Shown here: in pieces, positions 29,601 to 38,440 of the stretch
Layout: every line of letters begins with the position of its first letter
Numbering within the stretch: position 1 is the first letter of the stretch
Translations under genes and position numbers: made by a program
Origin: CAVXWV01 sp963695415
GTDB lineage: Bacteria > Chloroflexota > Anaerolineae > Anaerolineales > UBA4823
Assembly: GCA_963695415.1 (NCBI GenBank)
Contig: CAVOGL010000012.1
Span: forward strand, 38,198 to 102,197
Length of the DNA stretch: 64,000 nucleotides
Reading direction: 5' to 3'
The notes under the pieces: generated by a model
Told to the model about the DNA's origin: nothing
What the model saw: only the letters and a program-made list of their open reading frames with translations
The model's database searches: none

Positions 29601-30314
29601 ATGCCTATGCACTTACTACCCACTCTAAATATTCGCCGTTTATACGACAGCTTCGACTCACCTCTATTATCACTCGACTGTGGTGAGAAGTGTCGGGTAC
29701 ACAATCCGAACAACAAACCTTTTTGCTGCGACATTTGCCACGCCATCCCGGCTGTGTACATCCAGGAATGGGAATATTTACCGGAAAACACAGACCTATG
29801 GCATGTATGGCGGGGGGATGAGTGTCCAGGCGATGACACTGATCCGGGTAAACTGCGCGCCGAGACGCCTGATCACATGCTGCTCCTGGCGTGCAATGGT
29901 CCAGCCTACTGCCAGCGCGAATTCCGGGCGATCAGCTGCCGGCAGTTCCCTTTTTTCCCATATATCACCTCCGAGCTGCGTTTTTTGGGGCTTGCATACG
30001 ACTGGGAATTCGAGCCGACCTGCTGGGTGATCAGCAACCTGGAACAGGTCTCGGATGATTTTCGCAAAGAATTTGTGCGCACTTTTGACCGCCTGTTCTC
30101 CCAATGGGACGAGGAATTCGAAGGATATATCTTCAGGTCCGAGGACATGCGGGAGTATTTTGCCGGGCAGAAGCGGAATATACCCATCCTGCTGCGGGGC
30201 GGTGGGTATGTGCTGGTTGATCCAATCAGCGAACGCACCAGGCGCATCTCGCCCGGAGAGCTGGAGAAATTTGGCCCCTATGCAGCCGGCTCAGAACCGG
30301 CAAAGACAGACTGA
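29601..30314 (+). CDS. Conserved cysteine-cluster protein, YkgJ-like, function unknown
   Basis: A 237-residue soluble protein rich in cysteine in its N-terminal two thirds: a CGEKC pair, FCCDICHAIP, DECPGDD, and LACNGPAYCQREFRAISCRQFPFF. The arrangement of several short-spaced cysteines followed by CRQFPFFPY resembles the Zn/Fe-S-type cysteine-cluster (YkgJ) proteins, but I cannot prove membership. No signal or membrane segments. It is transcribed away from the sugar operon and converges on the ABC exporter gene (22-bp gap). Function unknown. Confidence 0.65.
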   Translation: MPMHLLPTLNIRRLYDSFDSPLLSLDCGEKCRVHNPNNKPFCCDICHAIPAVYIQEWEYLPENTDLWHVWRGDECPGDDTDPGKLRAETPDHMLLLACNGPAYCQREFRAISCRQFPFFPYITSELRFLGLAYDWEFEPTCWVISNLEQVSDDFRKEFVRTFDRLFSQWDEEFEGYIFRSEDMREYFAGQKRNIPILLRGGGYVLVDPISERTRRISPGELEKFGPYAAGSEPAKTD

Positions 30315-30335
30315 TTCGTTCGGGATATGAGTGGC

Positions 30336-32183
30336 TCAGGACCGATCCGGCTCAGATTTCCACAAACTCTGCATCTCAGGGCTGAACGACATCAGCTCGG
30401 AAAGGGTGCCGACAGCCTCCACATGCCCATCTTTGAGCAGTATGATCTGGTCCGCCATTTTTAGCACAGGTTTACGGTGGGTGACTACCAGGCAGGTGAA
30501 CTCCGAAGAGAGCTCGCCTTCATCCGACCGAGGGAACAACCTGTCCCAAAGCATCTGCTCCGTCTCGACATCCAGTGCGCTGGATAGATCGTCAAAAACC
30601 AGCAGCTCTGGTTCGCGGATCAACATCCTGGCAGCGGCTGTGCGCTGAGCCTGCCCTCCGGACAGCTTCACCCCGCGCGGACCAACCTTTGTGTCAAGAC
30701 CAGCCTCCAGGGACTCCAGGTCGCGGTCCAGGACTGCCTGATAAACTGCTTTACGGATCTCTTCATCGGTCTTTTGCATGCCCAATAACACGTTGCTGCG
30801 TAAGGTGTCACTGAAAAGGCGCGGGATTTGAGCGGTGTACGCTGTGCGAGGTGGGGTAAAAAATGCGCCTAAATCTTCAACCGTTTTATCGTTCCAATAC
30901 ACCTGCCCTTGATCTCGGGTCAACAATCCGAGCAGGACGCGCAGCAAAGTTGTCTTGCCTGAACCCACTCTGCCGGTGATGACGGTGAGACTGCCGCGCT
31001 TTAAGCCGAAAGAGATATCGCGGATGCCGCTCTGACTACCAGGAAAGGTGTAGGCAAGACCCTCGACCCGCAGCGACTCAAGCCTGTCATCAACCGTCTT
31101 GGTCGGATACTGCACATCAAGGGGAGGAGCCTCCAGATTAACTGTGCGTGTCTCCACCAGGCTGTCGGCTGGCGCACCTTCCATCAGGCGGTACATGCGC
31201 TCTACACTTACACTCAACTGCCGGTAACGGGCAACGATCATCCCGTAGAAGGTAGTCAGGTCGCCGATCGATTGGAGCAGGTAAGCAAACAGGGCAAAAT
31301 CACCAACGGTGAAGTCTCCCTTGCTCATGCCATCACTCGCCAGGATGAGTACCAACCCGGTGCCCAGGTTCGCCATGTTGTGCCAGACTGAATCCAGGAT
31401 CTGGTCGTACAACCTCTCTCTTAACGCCATTTTACGGCGGTTTTCATTCAGAGTATCGAACTGGCGAATCACGTTTGCCTCCGCAGAGGCAACTTTTACC
31501 GCCTGGATCGAGCCAAACAACTCGCCGATGAAACCGGTCACCTCGCCCGTTGCTTTGCGGCTGGCTTTTCGGTAGGTGCTGATACGCCTTGAGGCAGCAT
31601 TCGCCAGAAGCCCAACAAGCAACAGGGGCACCAGGGCAAGCAGTGTTATGGGCACATTGATGCGCAGCATGATCACAATGGACACGATGATGATACCCGT
31701 TCCTACAATGATATCGTTGATCCAGATCGCAAAGAGAGGGATCTCCATCACGTCCTCGCGGAAACGACTGACCGCCTCGCCGGGGGAATCGGGCAGCGGT
31801 TTGGCGCCGGGTCGGTTGAGCACGTGCTTGAGGATGTTGCTGCGCAGCAGGGTAGCGATCTCGTTGAAGATGGGCACGTCTGCGTAATAAAAACCGAACT
31901 CTCCGGCAGCTCGCAGCAAAAACATCATCACGATAAAAACTGCGATCGTCCAGATATTTATTCCGGCACTCGCCTCACCGCTGATCAGATCAAAAAACTC
32001 CTTCATGACCAGACCAGGGAGGATTTGCCAGCCCAGCCGGACGAGTGTCACCGAGACCAGGTCAACGAACCAGAACCAGGCACGGAAGCGGACCATGGCG
32101 AGAATAACGCGCCAGGCAGGAAGACCCGTCTGCTCTGTTTCAGGATTGGTTAGAGGTTTGTCGTTGTTCATTGGAATGTCCAT
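30336..32183 (-). CDS. ABC exporter half-transporter with degenerate Walker B
   Basis: A 615-residue exporter: six-helix membrane domain (about 1-330) fused to an ATPase domain with Walker A GRVGSGKT (404-411), signature LSGGQ (507-511), Walker B LLVFDD (527-532) and switch His569. The residue after Walker B, normally the catalytic Glu, is Asp532. One degenerate site is the hallmark of heterodimeric exporters such as TM287/288 and BmrCD. It follows the partner gene (32186-33932) by 2 bp, so the two form a heterodimer. Probable role is drug or lipid export; the ABC-F gene upstream in the operon supports drug defence. Confidence 0.9.
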   Translation of the reverse strand: MDIPMNNDKPLTNPETEQTGLPAWRVILAMVRFRAWFWFVDLVSVTLVRLGWQILPGLVMKEFFDLISGEASAGINIWTIAVFIVMMFLLRAAGEFGFYYADVPIFNEIATLLRSNILKHVLNRPGAKPLPDSPGEAVSRFREDVMEIPLFAIWINDIIVGTGIIIVSIVIMLRINVPITLLALVPLLLVGLLANAASRRISTYRKASRKATGEVTGFIGELFGSIQAVKVASAEANVIRQFDTLNENRRKMALRERLYDQILDSVWHNMANLGTGLVLILASDGMSKGDFTVGDFALFAYLLQSIGDLTTFYGMIVARYRQLSVSVERMYRLMEGAPADSLVETRTVNLEAPPLDVQYPTKTVDDRLESLRVEGLAYTFPGSQSGIRDISFGLKRGSLTVITGRVGSGKTTLLRVLLGLLTRDQGQVYWNDKTVEDLGAFFTPPRTAYTAQIPRLFSDTLRSNVLLGMQKTDEEIRKAVYQAVLDRDLESLEAGLDTKVGPRGVKLSGGQAQRTAAARMLIREPELLVFDDLSSALDVETEQMLWDRLFPRSDEGELSSEFTCLVVTHRKPVLKMADQIILLKDGHVEAVGTLSELMSFSPEMQSLWKSEPDRS

Positions 32184-32185
32184 TA

Positions 32186-33932
32186 TTAAACGAGCACCTC
32201 CTCCATGCCCGTCTGCAGCAGGCGTGAGAACTGCGAATAGGGGTCGCTTGCCAGGATGTCTTTTTCGCCGTACTCCAGGATGCAGCCGTCTTCCAGGATC
32301 AGGATCTGGTCCGCACGATCGACGGTGCCCAGCCGGTGGGCGATGATGATGGCTGTACGGTCCAGCAGCAGCTGGTCAACGGCTTTTTCGATGCGCTGCT
32401 CCGTGGCTGGATCCAGGCGGGAAGATGCCTCGTCGAGGATCACCAAACCTGGATCTCGCAGCAAGATGCCGCGTGAAAGCCAGCAGCTGTGCTTCACCCG
32501 CTGAAAGGCTGTGAGCGCCTGTATCGAGCCTGGTGTCCAGACCTTCAGGGAGGTTCTTGAACCAATCTTCCAGATCCAACGAAGAGATGGCAGCGTGAAT
32601 TTGGCTGTCCGAGATTGAAGGATCAAAAAAGGTCAGGTTCTCTCGGATCGTGGCTCGAAAGAGCTGGACATCCTGGGTAACTATGCCGACCCGGTTGTGT
32701 AAATCTGTAAGTTTTGCCTGCCGGAGGTCTGATCCGTTCAAACAAATCTCTCCCATCACTGGATCGTATAGACGGAATATGAGACGCGCCAGGGTGGTCT
32801 TACCGCTGCCGGTCCTGCCCAGAAGACCCAATTTTCCCCCTGCTTCGAGGCGGAAAGAAAGGTTTTTAAGCACCGGTTCGTCCGCTTCGTAACCAAAGGT
32901 GACTGAACGGAAGGTTAAAGGCAGAGAGCCAGAGGGAAGACTGGCACCGGCACCATCGGTGATTCGGTTCAAGACGGCTTTTAACTCAGAAAGCCTTTCA
33001 ACACATGCACCAATCGTCTGGAAACTGCGGATCTGGTATGTCAACTCCCAGATAGGATGCTCCAGCATGTTGAAATAATTGACAAACAGGTAAACTGTGC
33101 CGATGGTGATGATTGCATTGCGAAAAAGGAGATAGCTGCCAACGACAACAAGCACGTTGCCAATTGTCAGGATTCCGCCCATGACCATGTCAACCTGGAA
33201 ACTTTTCAGGTGTGCCTTGCGGTCCGGGCGAAAGATGGCTGATTGCAGGCGGAAGAGCTCACGGATGCTGAATGAGACTGATCCGCTCGAACGGATGTCT
33301 TCGGTGGAATTCAGCTGCTCTTCAACAAAGCCGAATAATTCAGCTTCAGCCTGGCGGCGTTCTTTCTGGTACCGCATCGCCAGGTCGCGCACCCTGTTTA
33401 GCACGATGAGCGAGATCAGGGCATAGACTCCGAAAGCGAGACCAATACGCCAATCCTCGATAACCAGGACCACTAAGATGCCGATCAGGAGCAAGAAATT
33501 GCCCAGCAGGGTGATGACAAACTGTGAGAAGAACTTGGATAACTCAGCTACATCCCCATCGATGCGTTCGATCATCTCGCCCGGGGTATGTTCGTTATGG
33601 AAGGACATATCGAGGTAGAGGCAGTGCCTGGCGAGGTCCGCGCGCAGCTCGTTGGTTGCGCGCCAGGCTAAATCTTCTCCCAGGTAGGTACTTGCTACGG
33701 AGAAAATTTGCTGTACGATTGCAACCCCCAGGAACGCCAGCCCTGCGGCGATAAGTCGGGCGGTGGGTTCACCTGCGAGAGCAGAATCGATGAAACCGCG
33801 CACGATCTGGGGATTGACCAGTTTGAGCCCGATACCGCCCAACATGAGCATAGAGAGCAGAACGAAACGCCATTTTTGAGGACGTATGTAATCTCCTAAC
33901 AACTGCCAATACTGGCGAAGTGAAATATTCAT
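32186..33932 (-). CDS. ABC exporter half-transporter, partner subunit, one frameshift
   Basis: Starts at ATG 33932, overlapping the stop of the ABC-F gene (ATGA). The membrane domain is followed by Walker A GRTGSGKTTLA, Q-loop VTQDVQLF, signature LSAGEAQ and, in the shifted frame, Walker B LVILDEASSRLD with the catalytic Glu, then AHRLGTVDRADQI. The frame breaks near 32480, between LLAFTR and GILLRDPG. All motifs are otherwise present, so an indel error is likely. It carries the intact catalytic site complementing the degenerate one in the partner at 30336. Confidence 0.88.
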
Positions 33933-35920
33933 GAAGCGATCTGCTCCCATTCTCCCATGAGATCTTCGAGGTGGTTCTGAGCACTGGCGATATCCCAGCT
34001 GATCGCCTGGACACGGACGTAATCGTCCAATTGACCTGCAGACTGGAGATCACGGGACAACGCCTGGATCATTTTTTCTTGTTGACGGATGCGCTCTTCG
34101 AGCATGGACATGTTCTCCAGGCGCTTCCTGGTTTTGTGATCATCCCCACGGATCACAGGAGTTTTCATCAACAAGGATTCGCGTGACCTGGTTGCTGAAC
34201 TGCTCGCAGCTGCTCGCAGAACATAATCCCTGTAATTACCCTGGTGGACGTGCAGTCCGCTCTCCTTGATCTCCCAGACCTGGGTCGCCAGCCTATCGAT
34301 CAGGTAGCGGTCGTGAGATACCAACAGGATAGTGCCGCGAAAGTCCTCGAGCACCTCCTGCAGCGCCTCCTGGGCAGAGATATCCAGGTGGTTGGTTGGT
34401 TCGTCAAGGATGAGGAAATTAGCCCCTTCTGTCGCCATGATTGCCAGCCCCAGACGGGCGCGCTCACCACCGCTCAAGGCAGCTACCAGCTTGAGCACAT
34501 CTTCACCGCGAAAGAGATATCGGGCGAGGTAGCTGCGCGCGCTGCCAGGATCCATTGGCTTGTGAAAGATAAATTCTTCCAGCACAGTATTGGCATCGTC
34601 CAGCGCATCCTGAGCCTGGGCAAGATAGCCGACCTGTAAACCAGCGCCCAGGCGAGCCTCTCCAGCCAGCGGCTGCAGTTCGTCCAGCAGCATGCGCAGG
34701 AACGTGGTCTTGCCTGCGCCGTTTGGACCGATAAGCGCGGCGCATTCACCCCGGCGAAGTTCCACATCCTGCGCAGTGAAGAGTACGTTACCCGGATAAC
34801 CGACTACCAGCTCATCGATCGATATCACGATTGTGCCGCCGTGATGCTGGGTGTGCAAGTCCGGACGCATGCGCGGGGGGCGTGAGCCTTCCATTTTGAT
34901 GGCGTTCGTCATGCGTACCGCTTCGATGACATCCAGGGGTTTATCAGCACGCAGACCAGTATCATGCCATTTCATCCCATTGCGCAGGGACATGATCCCA
35001 TACTGCTCAACCATTGCCAGTTTACGCGAGACCTTGCGCAGCATCCCCATAGCTCGAGCGTGGGTGCTGGCGCGCACCCAGTTACGCTGGATGAAATCGA
35101 CTTCATTGAGTAATTTCGCCTTTTCTTCTTTGAAAACGCGTTCATAATACTCCCAACGCTCCTGGCGCTGGAGCAGGTAACCGCTGTAGTTACCGCTGAA
35201 GGTTTCGATACCGTAGGGATGCATTTCCCAAATCTCGTTGACGGTGTTGTCGAGGAAATAGCGGTCATGGCTGACGATCAAAACGGCGCCATCCCAGGCG
35301 CGCAGGGTCTGCTCAAGCCATTCGACCGCATCGATATCGAGATGGTTGGTCGGCTCATCCAGGATCAAAAGGTCGGGTTTCTCAAGGAGCAGCCTTGCCA
35401 GGAGAGCCCTGGTACGCTGACCCCCGCTGAGGTGGTCAAGCGGCATTTGCCAGGTTACATCACCTAAGCCGAGTCCCTGCAGGGTCTGCTGGATGCGCAG
35501 GTCGATTTCGTAACCTCCTGCCAGCTCGAATTCTCGCTGCAATGAGCCATAGGTTTCCATCAAACCATCATCAAAACCACCGCTTGCCATAGCGGCTTCA
35601 AGGTCATGAAGGCAAGATTGTTGAAGGAGTAAATGCTCGAAAACCGTCAGCATCTCCTGGTAAACAGTGTGTGTGCGGTTGGCGAAGGCATCCATGGACT
35701 CCTGGCGCAGGTATCCGATGCGCCTGCCTTTCGCCAGGTGTACACTACCGGTGGTAGGACGATTGATACCAGCGAGGATCAACAGAAGCGTGGTCTTGCC
35801 CACCCCGTTTACGCCGATCAAACCTGTTTTTGCATCGTTGGCAATCGAAAGCGAAATACCATTGAACAGGTCGAAATCCCCAAACGACACTCCTAAATTT
35901 TCTGCATGTATAAGAGACAT
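33929..35920 (-). CDS. ABC-F family ATPase (ribosome-associated, possible antibiotic-resistance type)
   Basis: A 663-residue protein with two ATPase domains and no membrane segments. Domain 1: GVNGVGKTT, LSGGQRTRA, LLILDEPTNHLDID. Domain 2: GPNGAGKTT, LSGGERARL, FLILDEPTNHLDIS. A charged interdomain linker and a C-terminal coiled coil (ENMSMLEERIRQQEKMI) follow the ABC-F plan. Such proteins bind the ribosomal E site; subgroups protect against ribosome-targeting antibiotics. Start ATG 35920 with GGGAG upstream is preferred over an open 28-codon upstream extension that runs through the leader terminator. The upstream leader ORF and double terminator strongly resemble antibiotic-induced attenuation. 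It is cotranscribed with a heterodimeric exporter. Confidence 0.88.
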   Translation of the reverse strand: MSLIHAENLGVSFGDFDLFNGISLSIANDAKTGLIGVNGVGKTTLLLILAGINRPTTGSVHLAKGRRIGYLRQESMDAFANRTHTVYQEMLTVFEHLLLQQSCLHDLEAAMASGGFDDGLMETYGSLQREFELAGGYEIDLRIQQTLQGLGLGDVTWQMPLDHLSGGQRTRALLARLLLEKPDLLILDEPTNHLDIDAVEWLEQTLRAWDGAVLIVSHDRYFLDNTVNEIWEMHPYGIETFSGNYSGYLLQRQERWEYYERVFKEEKAKLLNEVDFIQRNWVRASTHARAMGMLRKVSRKLAMVEQYGIMSLRNGMKWHDTGLRADKPLDVIEAVRMTNAIKMEGSRPPRMRPDLHTQHHGGTIVISIDELVVGYPGNVLFTAQDVELRRGECAALIGPNGAGKTTFLRMLLDELQPLAGEARLGAGLQVGYLAQAQDALDDANTVLEEFIFHKPMDPGSARSYLARYLFRGEDVLKLVAALSGGERARLGLAIMATEGANFLILDEPTNHLDISAQEALQEVLEDFRGTILLVSHDRYLIDRLATQVWEIKESGLHVHQGNYRDYVLRAAASSSATRSRESLLMKTPVIRGDDHKTRKRLENMSMLEERIRQQEKMIQALSRDLQSAGQLDDYVRVQAISWDIASAQNHLEDLMGEWEQIAS

Positions 35921-35943
35921 GACGAGCTCCCAATCAAAAACAT

Positions 35944-35973
35944 AAAAAAACACCGCGAGACTCACCCGCGGCG
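35944..35973 (-). terminator. Leader intrinsic terminator T2, just upstream of the ABC-F start
   Basis: Minus-strand stem between 35967-35973 and 35951-35957 (7 pairs including one G-U), 9-nt loop, followed by seven U (35950-35944). It ends 23 nt before the ABC-F ATG, with no gene upstream to terminate, so it is best read as an attenuator. Confidence 0.7.
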
Positions 35974-35993
35974 TTTTTCCAAGAAGGCTTAAC

Positions 35994-36025
35994 AAAAAAG
36001 CCACGGGGCTGGTTGCACCGTGGCT
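35994..36025 (-). terminator. Leader intrinsic terminator T1
   Basis: Perfect 8-bp stem AGCCACGG (35999-36006) with CCGTGGCT (36018-36025), 11-nt loop, followed on the minus strand by five U (35998-35994). It lies between the leader ORF and T2, making a tandem terminator pair inside the ABC-F leader. Confidence 0.7.
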
Positions 36026-36049
36026 GGATCATCGATCAGGGCGTTCCGG

Positions 36050-36136
36050 TCAACAGGCGCAATCCGACAAGGCAAAAACATCCCCACCACTGCCGGCGAG
36101 ATGATTCGTCTTGAAAATAATTGAGAAATTAACCAA
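36050..36136 (-). CDS. Putative regulatory leader peptide of the ABC-F operon
   Basis: A perfect AGGAGG (36151-36146) sits 9 bp before a TTG (36136) that opens 28 codons ending at TGA 36050-36052; a GTG at 36142 is an alternative start with shorter spacing. The peptide would read LVNFSIIFKTNHLAGSGG, then DVFALSDCAC. It lies between the promoter and terminator T1. Translated leaders in this position sense drug-stalled ribosomes in several ABC-F resistance genes. It has no homology I recognise and could be fortuitous. Confidence 0.5.
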   Translation of the reverse strand: MVNFSIIFKTNHLAGSGGDVFALSDCAC

Positions 36137-36173
36137 AGACACCAACCTCCTGTTTATATATTAACAACGGTTA

Positions 36174-36203
36174 ATTTTAGCACCAACCTGCGAGGGCTGT
36201 CAA
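36174..36203 (-). promoter_or_regulatory. Consensus promoter of the ABC-F/ABC-exporter operon
   Basis: Minus strand TTGACA (36203-36198), 18-bp spacer, TAAAAT (36179-36174). The transcript would begin near 36167, giving a leader of about 245 nt before the ABC-F start codon. Confidence 0.78.
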
Positions 36204-36271
36204 GAGCGTTTTTTAGTGTGTTTTTAGTGTTATTTTGAGCGTTTTTTGGTGTTTTTTTAGAGCGTTTTTTT
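36204..36271 (-). repeat. Six phased A-tracts (11-bp repeat) abutting the -35 box
   Basis: Read on the minus strand towards the promoter, five successive 11-mers (AAAAAAACACC, AAAAAACGCTC, AAAATAACACT, AAAAACACACT, AAAAAACGCTC), preceded by a 13-mer AAAAAAACGCTCT, end exactly at TTGACA. Tracts spaced by one helical turn bend DNA and A-rich sequence at this place acts as an UP element. This is direct sequence; the bending role is inference. Confidence 0.75.
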
Positions 36272-36303
36272 AAATAGCTTGATTTATTAATATTTTAGAG
36301 GTA

Positions 36304-36330
36304 TTGACTGGATTAATTTTCAGTTATAAT
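36304..36330 (+). promoter_or_regulatory. Probable promoter of the second LplB-type importer operon
   Basis: TTGACT (36304-36309) and TATAAT (36325-36330) with a short 15-bp spacer, 70 bp upstream of the permease ATG. The spacer is suboptimal, which may indicate activator dependence. Confidence 0.5.
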
Positions 36331-36400
36331 GATTTAAACGTCTCTTAATTAACCACGTCATTACTACCAACCTGAAAACAAAACAATATAAAAGGTGATT

Positions 36401-37402
36401 ATGGAGCGACCTTTAACAGTTTCCCCAAGCGTTACACCCAAACCCCGTTCTGAAAACCAAATCAAAACTATCCGGTACCTGAAGAAGAACATCCCCTTTT
36501 TCGGATTAATGTCCTTCGGACTCATCCACATTTTTTTGATCCAGTACATGCCGATGTTCGGGATGGTGATCGCCTTCAAAAAGTACCGCTTCTCCGATGG
36601 AATGTTCGGGAGTGAGAATGTAGGCTTTCAGAATTTCAACTTCCTTTTTGGTTCCGGCACAGCCTGGCGGATCACATTCAACACCATTTTCATGAATGCC
36701 TTGTTCATTATCACGGTCACATTCTCGGCATTGTTCCTGGCAATCCTGTTGAATGAAATCTACACGAGCTGGCTTTCACAGGTATACCAGGTAACCCTGT
36801 TCCTGCCATTTTTTGTGGGCGTGGTCATCATTGGATACTTCGCTCTTGCATTATTCCGTTCAGAAGGTTTGATCAACACCACACTCATATCCTGGGGATT
36901 TGAAAAGATTAACTTTTATCTGGAACCTTCATACTGGAGATATATCCTGGTTGGCGCGAACCTATGGAGTGGGGTTGGATTCGCCACAGTGATTTACCTT
37001 TCAGGCATTATCGCCATAAACCCGGAGTTTTTCGAAGCAGCTGAGATCGATGGTGCCAACCGTTGGCAACAGATCTTTAAGATCATGCTGCCCATGATCC
37101 GCTTCCTGATCGTTATCCAGATCCTGCTGGCGATCGGACGGATCTTTTTCGCCAATTTTGGCTTGTTTTACTTCGTCCCCCAGCTATACCGGAACGGTCA
37201 ATTGCTGCCGGTGGCGGATGTAATCGATACTTTCGTGTTCCGGGCATTTATGGGAGGTTTTGGATATAACAGCGGAAGTATGATCGTGAACCTGGGGATG
37301 GCTGCAGCGGCAGGTGTCTACCAGAGCGTGGTAGGCTTTATCCTTGTTTTAACCGCCAACCTGGTTGTGCGCAAGATTTCGCCTGAACAGGCTCTGTTCT
37401 GA
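36401..37402 (+). CDS. Sugar ABC transporter permease, LplB-like (CUT1)
   Basis: A 333-residue permease similar in plan to the one at 3807: YMPMFGMVIAFKKYR near the first helix, EAA loop FFEAAEIDGANRWQQ, tail RKISPEQALF. The ATG at 36401 has AAAGG upstream; an open GTG at 36395 is rejected. First gene of a three-gene importer operon with 37413 and 38441. Having two LplB-type systems suggests import of two different complex sugars or polysaccharide fragments. Confidence 0.9.
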   Translation: MERPLTVSPSVTPKPRSENQIKTIRYLKKNIPFFGLMSFGLIHIFLIQYMPMFGMVIAFKKYRFSDGMFGSENVGFQNFNFLFGSGTAWRITFNTIFMNALFIITVTFSALFLAILLNEIYTSWLSQVYQVTLFLPFFVGVVIIGYFALALFRSEGLINTTLISWGFEKINFYLEPSYWRYILVGANLWSGVGFATVIYLSGIIAINPEFFEAAEIDGANRWQQIFKIMLPMIRFLIVIQILLAIGRIFFANFGLFYFVPQLYRNGQLLPVADVIDTFVFRAFMGGFGYNSGSMIVNLGMAAAAGVYQSVVGFILVLTANLVVRKISPEQALF

Positions 37403-37412
37403 GGAGATTGAC

Positions 37413-38321
37413 ATGGCTACTCGATCCGCACAACTCCGCACCGGTTACCGACAGCGACAAAAGGCTATGAGCTTGTTGATCCATGGACTTTTATTCACCG
37501 TCGCCCTGGCGATGATCATCCCATTTGTATTAATTATCTCGATCTCTTTTACCGACAACATGGCGCTGACCCGAGAGGGATACCGCCTGATCCCTGCGGA
37601 ATTCAGCACCGCAGCATACCAGTATCTTATAAGAGTTCCCAAAGAGTTAATCGAATCGTATGGGACAACGATATCGGTAACTCTAATTGGAACCATCCTG
37701 GGCATGTTGATCATGTCGATGCTGGCTTATGGGATGGCTCGCATCGGTGGGAAAACGCGCCAGATTATCACAATCTTCGTGCTCTTCCCGATCCTGTTCA
37801 GTGGAGGCACGATCCCGTTTTACCTGGTGATGACTCAAATCTACCATCTCAAAGACTCCTTTATCGCCCTGATCTTCCCATACCTGGTGTTCCCATTTTA
37901 TGTCATCTTGCTGCGGTCCTATTTCAACCAGCTTCCTCATGAAATCCTGGAAGCAGCCAAGATCGATGGTGCCAGTGAGATGCGAATATTTTTCCAAATC
38001 GCTCTGCCATTATCCACACCGGCATTGGCGACGATCGGACTGTTTACCGCCCTGGCGTTCTGGAACGACTACTGGCTGGCACTACTTTTCATCTCAAAAT
38101 CGAATTATGAACCCTTACAATTGCTTCTCTATAATATCCTGAATAACGCGGAAGTATTGACCCGGACCCCCGAAGCAGCTGCCCAGACTGGGGGCGTCCT
38201 GCCACCCGTCGAACCGTTGCGGATGGCTATGGCGGTGATCGCAGCAGGTCCAGCGGTGATTTTCTCCCTTGTTTTGGGCAAGTATTTTGTCAAGGGGATC
38301 ACACTCGGGGCAATCAAATAA
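37413..38321 (+). CDS. Sugar ABC transporter permease, YtcP-like (CUT1)
   Basis: A 302-residue permease with EAA loop ILEAAKIDGASEMRIFF and the conserved tail KYFVKGITLGAIK. The start ATG 37413 is preceded by GAGGAG at 7 bp; the frame is open further upstream over the previous gene's end, but that start is not supported. It lies 10 bp after the first permease gene and partners with it. Confidence 0.9.
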   Translation: MATRSAQLRTGYRQRQKAMSLLIHGLLFTVALAMIIPFVLIISISFTDNMALTREGYRLIPAEFSTAAYQYLIRVPKELIESYGTTISVTLIGTILGMLIMSMLAYGMARIGGKTRQIITIFVLFPILFSGGTIPFYLVMTQIYHLKDSFIALIFPYLVFPFYVILLRSYFNQLPHEILEAAKIDGASEMRIFFQIALPLSTPALATIGLFTALAFWNDYWLALLFISKSNYEPLQLLLYNILNNAEVLTRTPEAAAQTGGVLPPVEPLRMAMAVIAAGPAVIFSLVLGKYFVKGITLGAIK

Positions 38322-38440
38322 GAAAATCCCGCAGGAGGTGCCAAGATAAGGTCAATTTAAAAATGAAACTACCCTTGAGCGCAGAAAACGCAAATGACTG
38401 CCTACATTCAAAAACAAAGATATTCCTATCGGAGGATGAA

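Noticed and set aside
35921..36004. N-terminal extension of the ABC-F protein
   Set aside because: It would be translated through the leader terminator hairpin and does not match the family; ATG 35920 with GGGAG fits.
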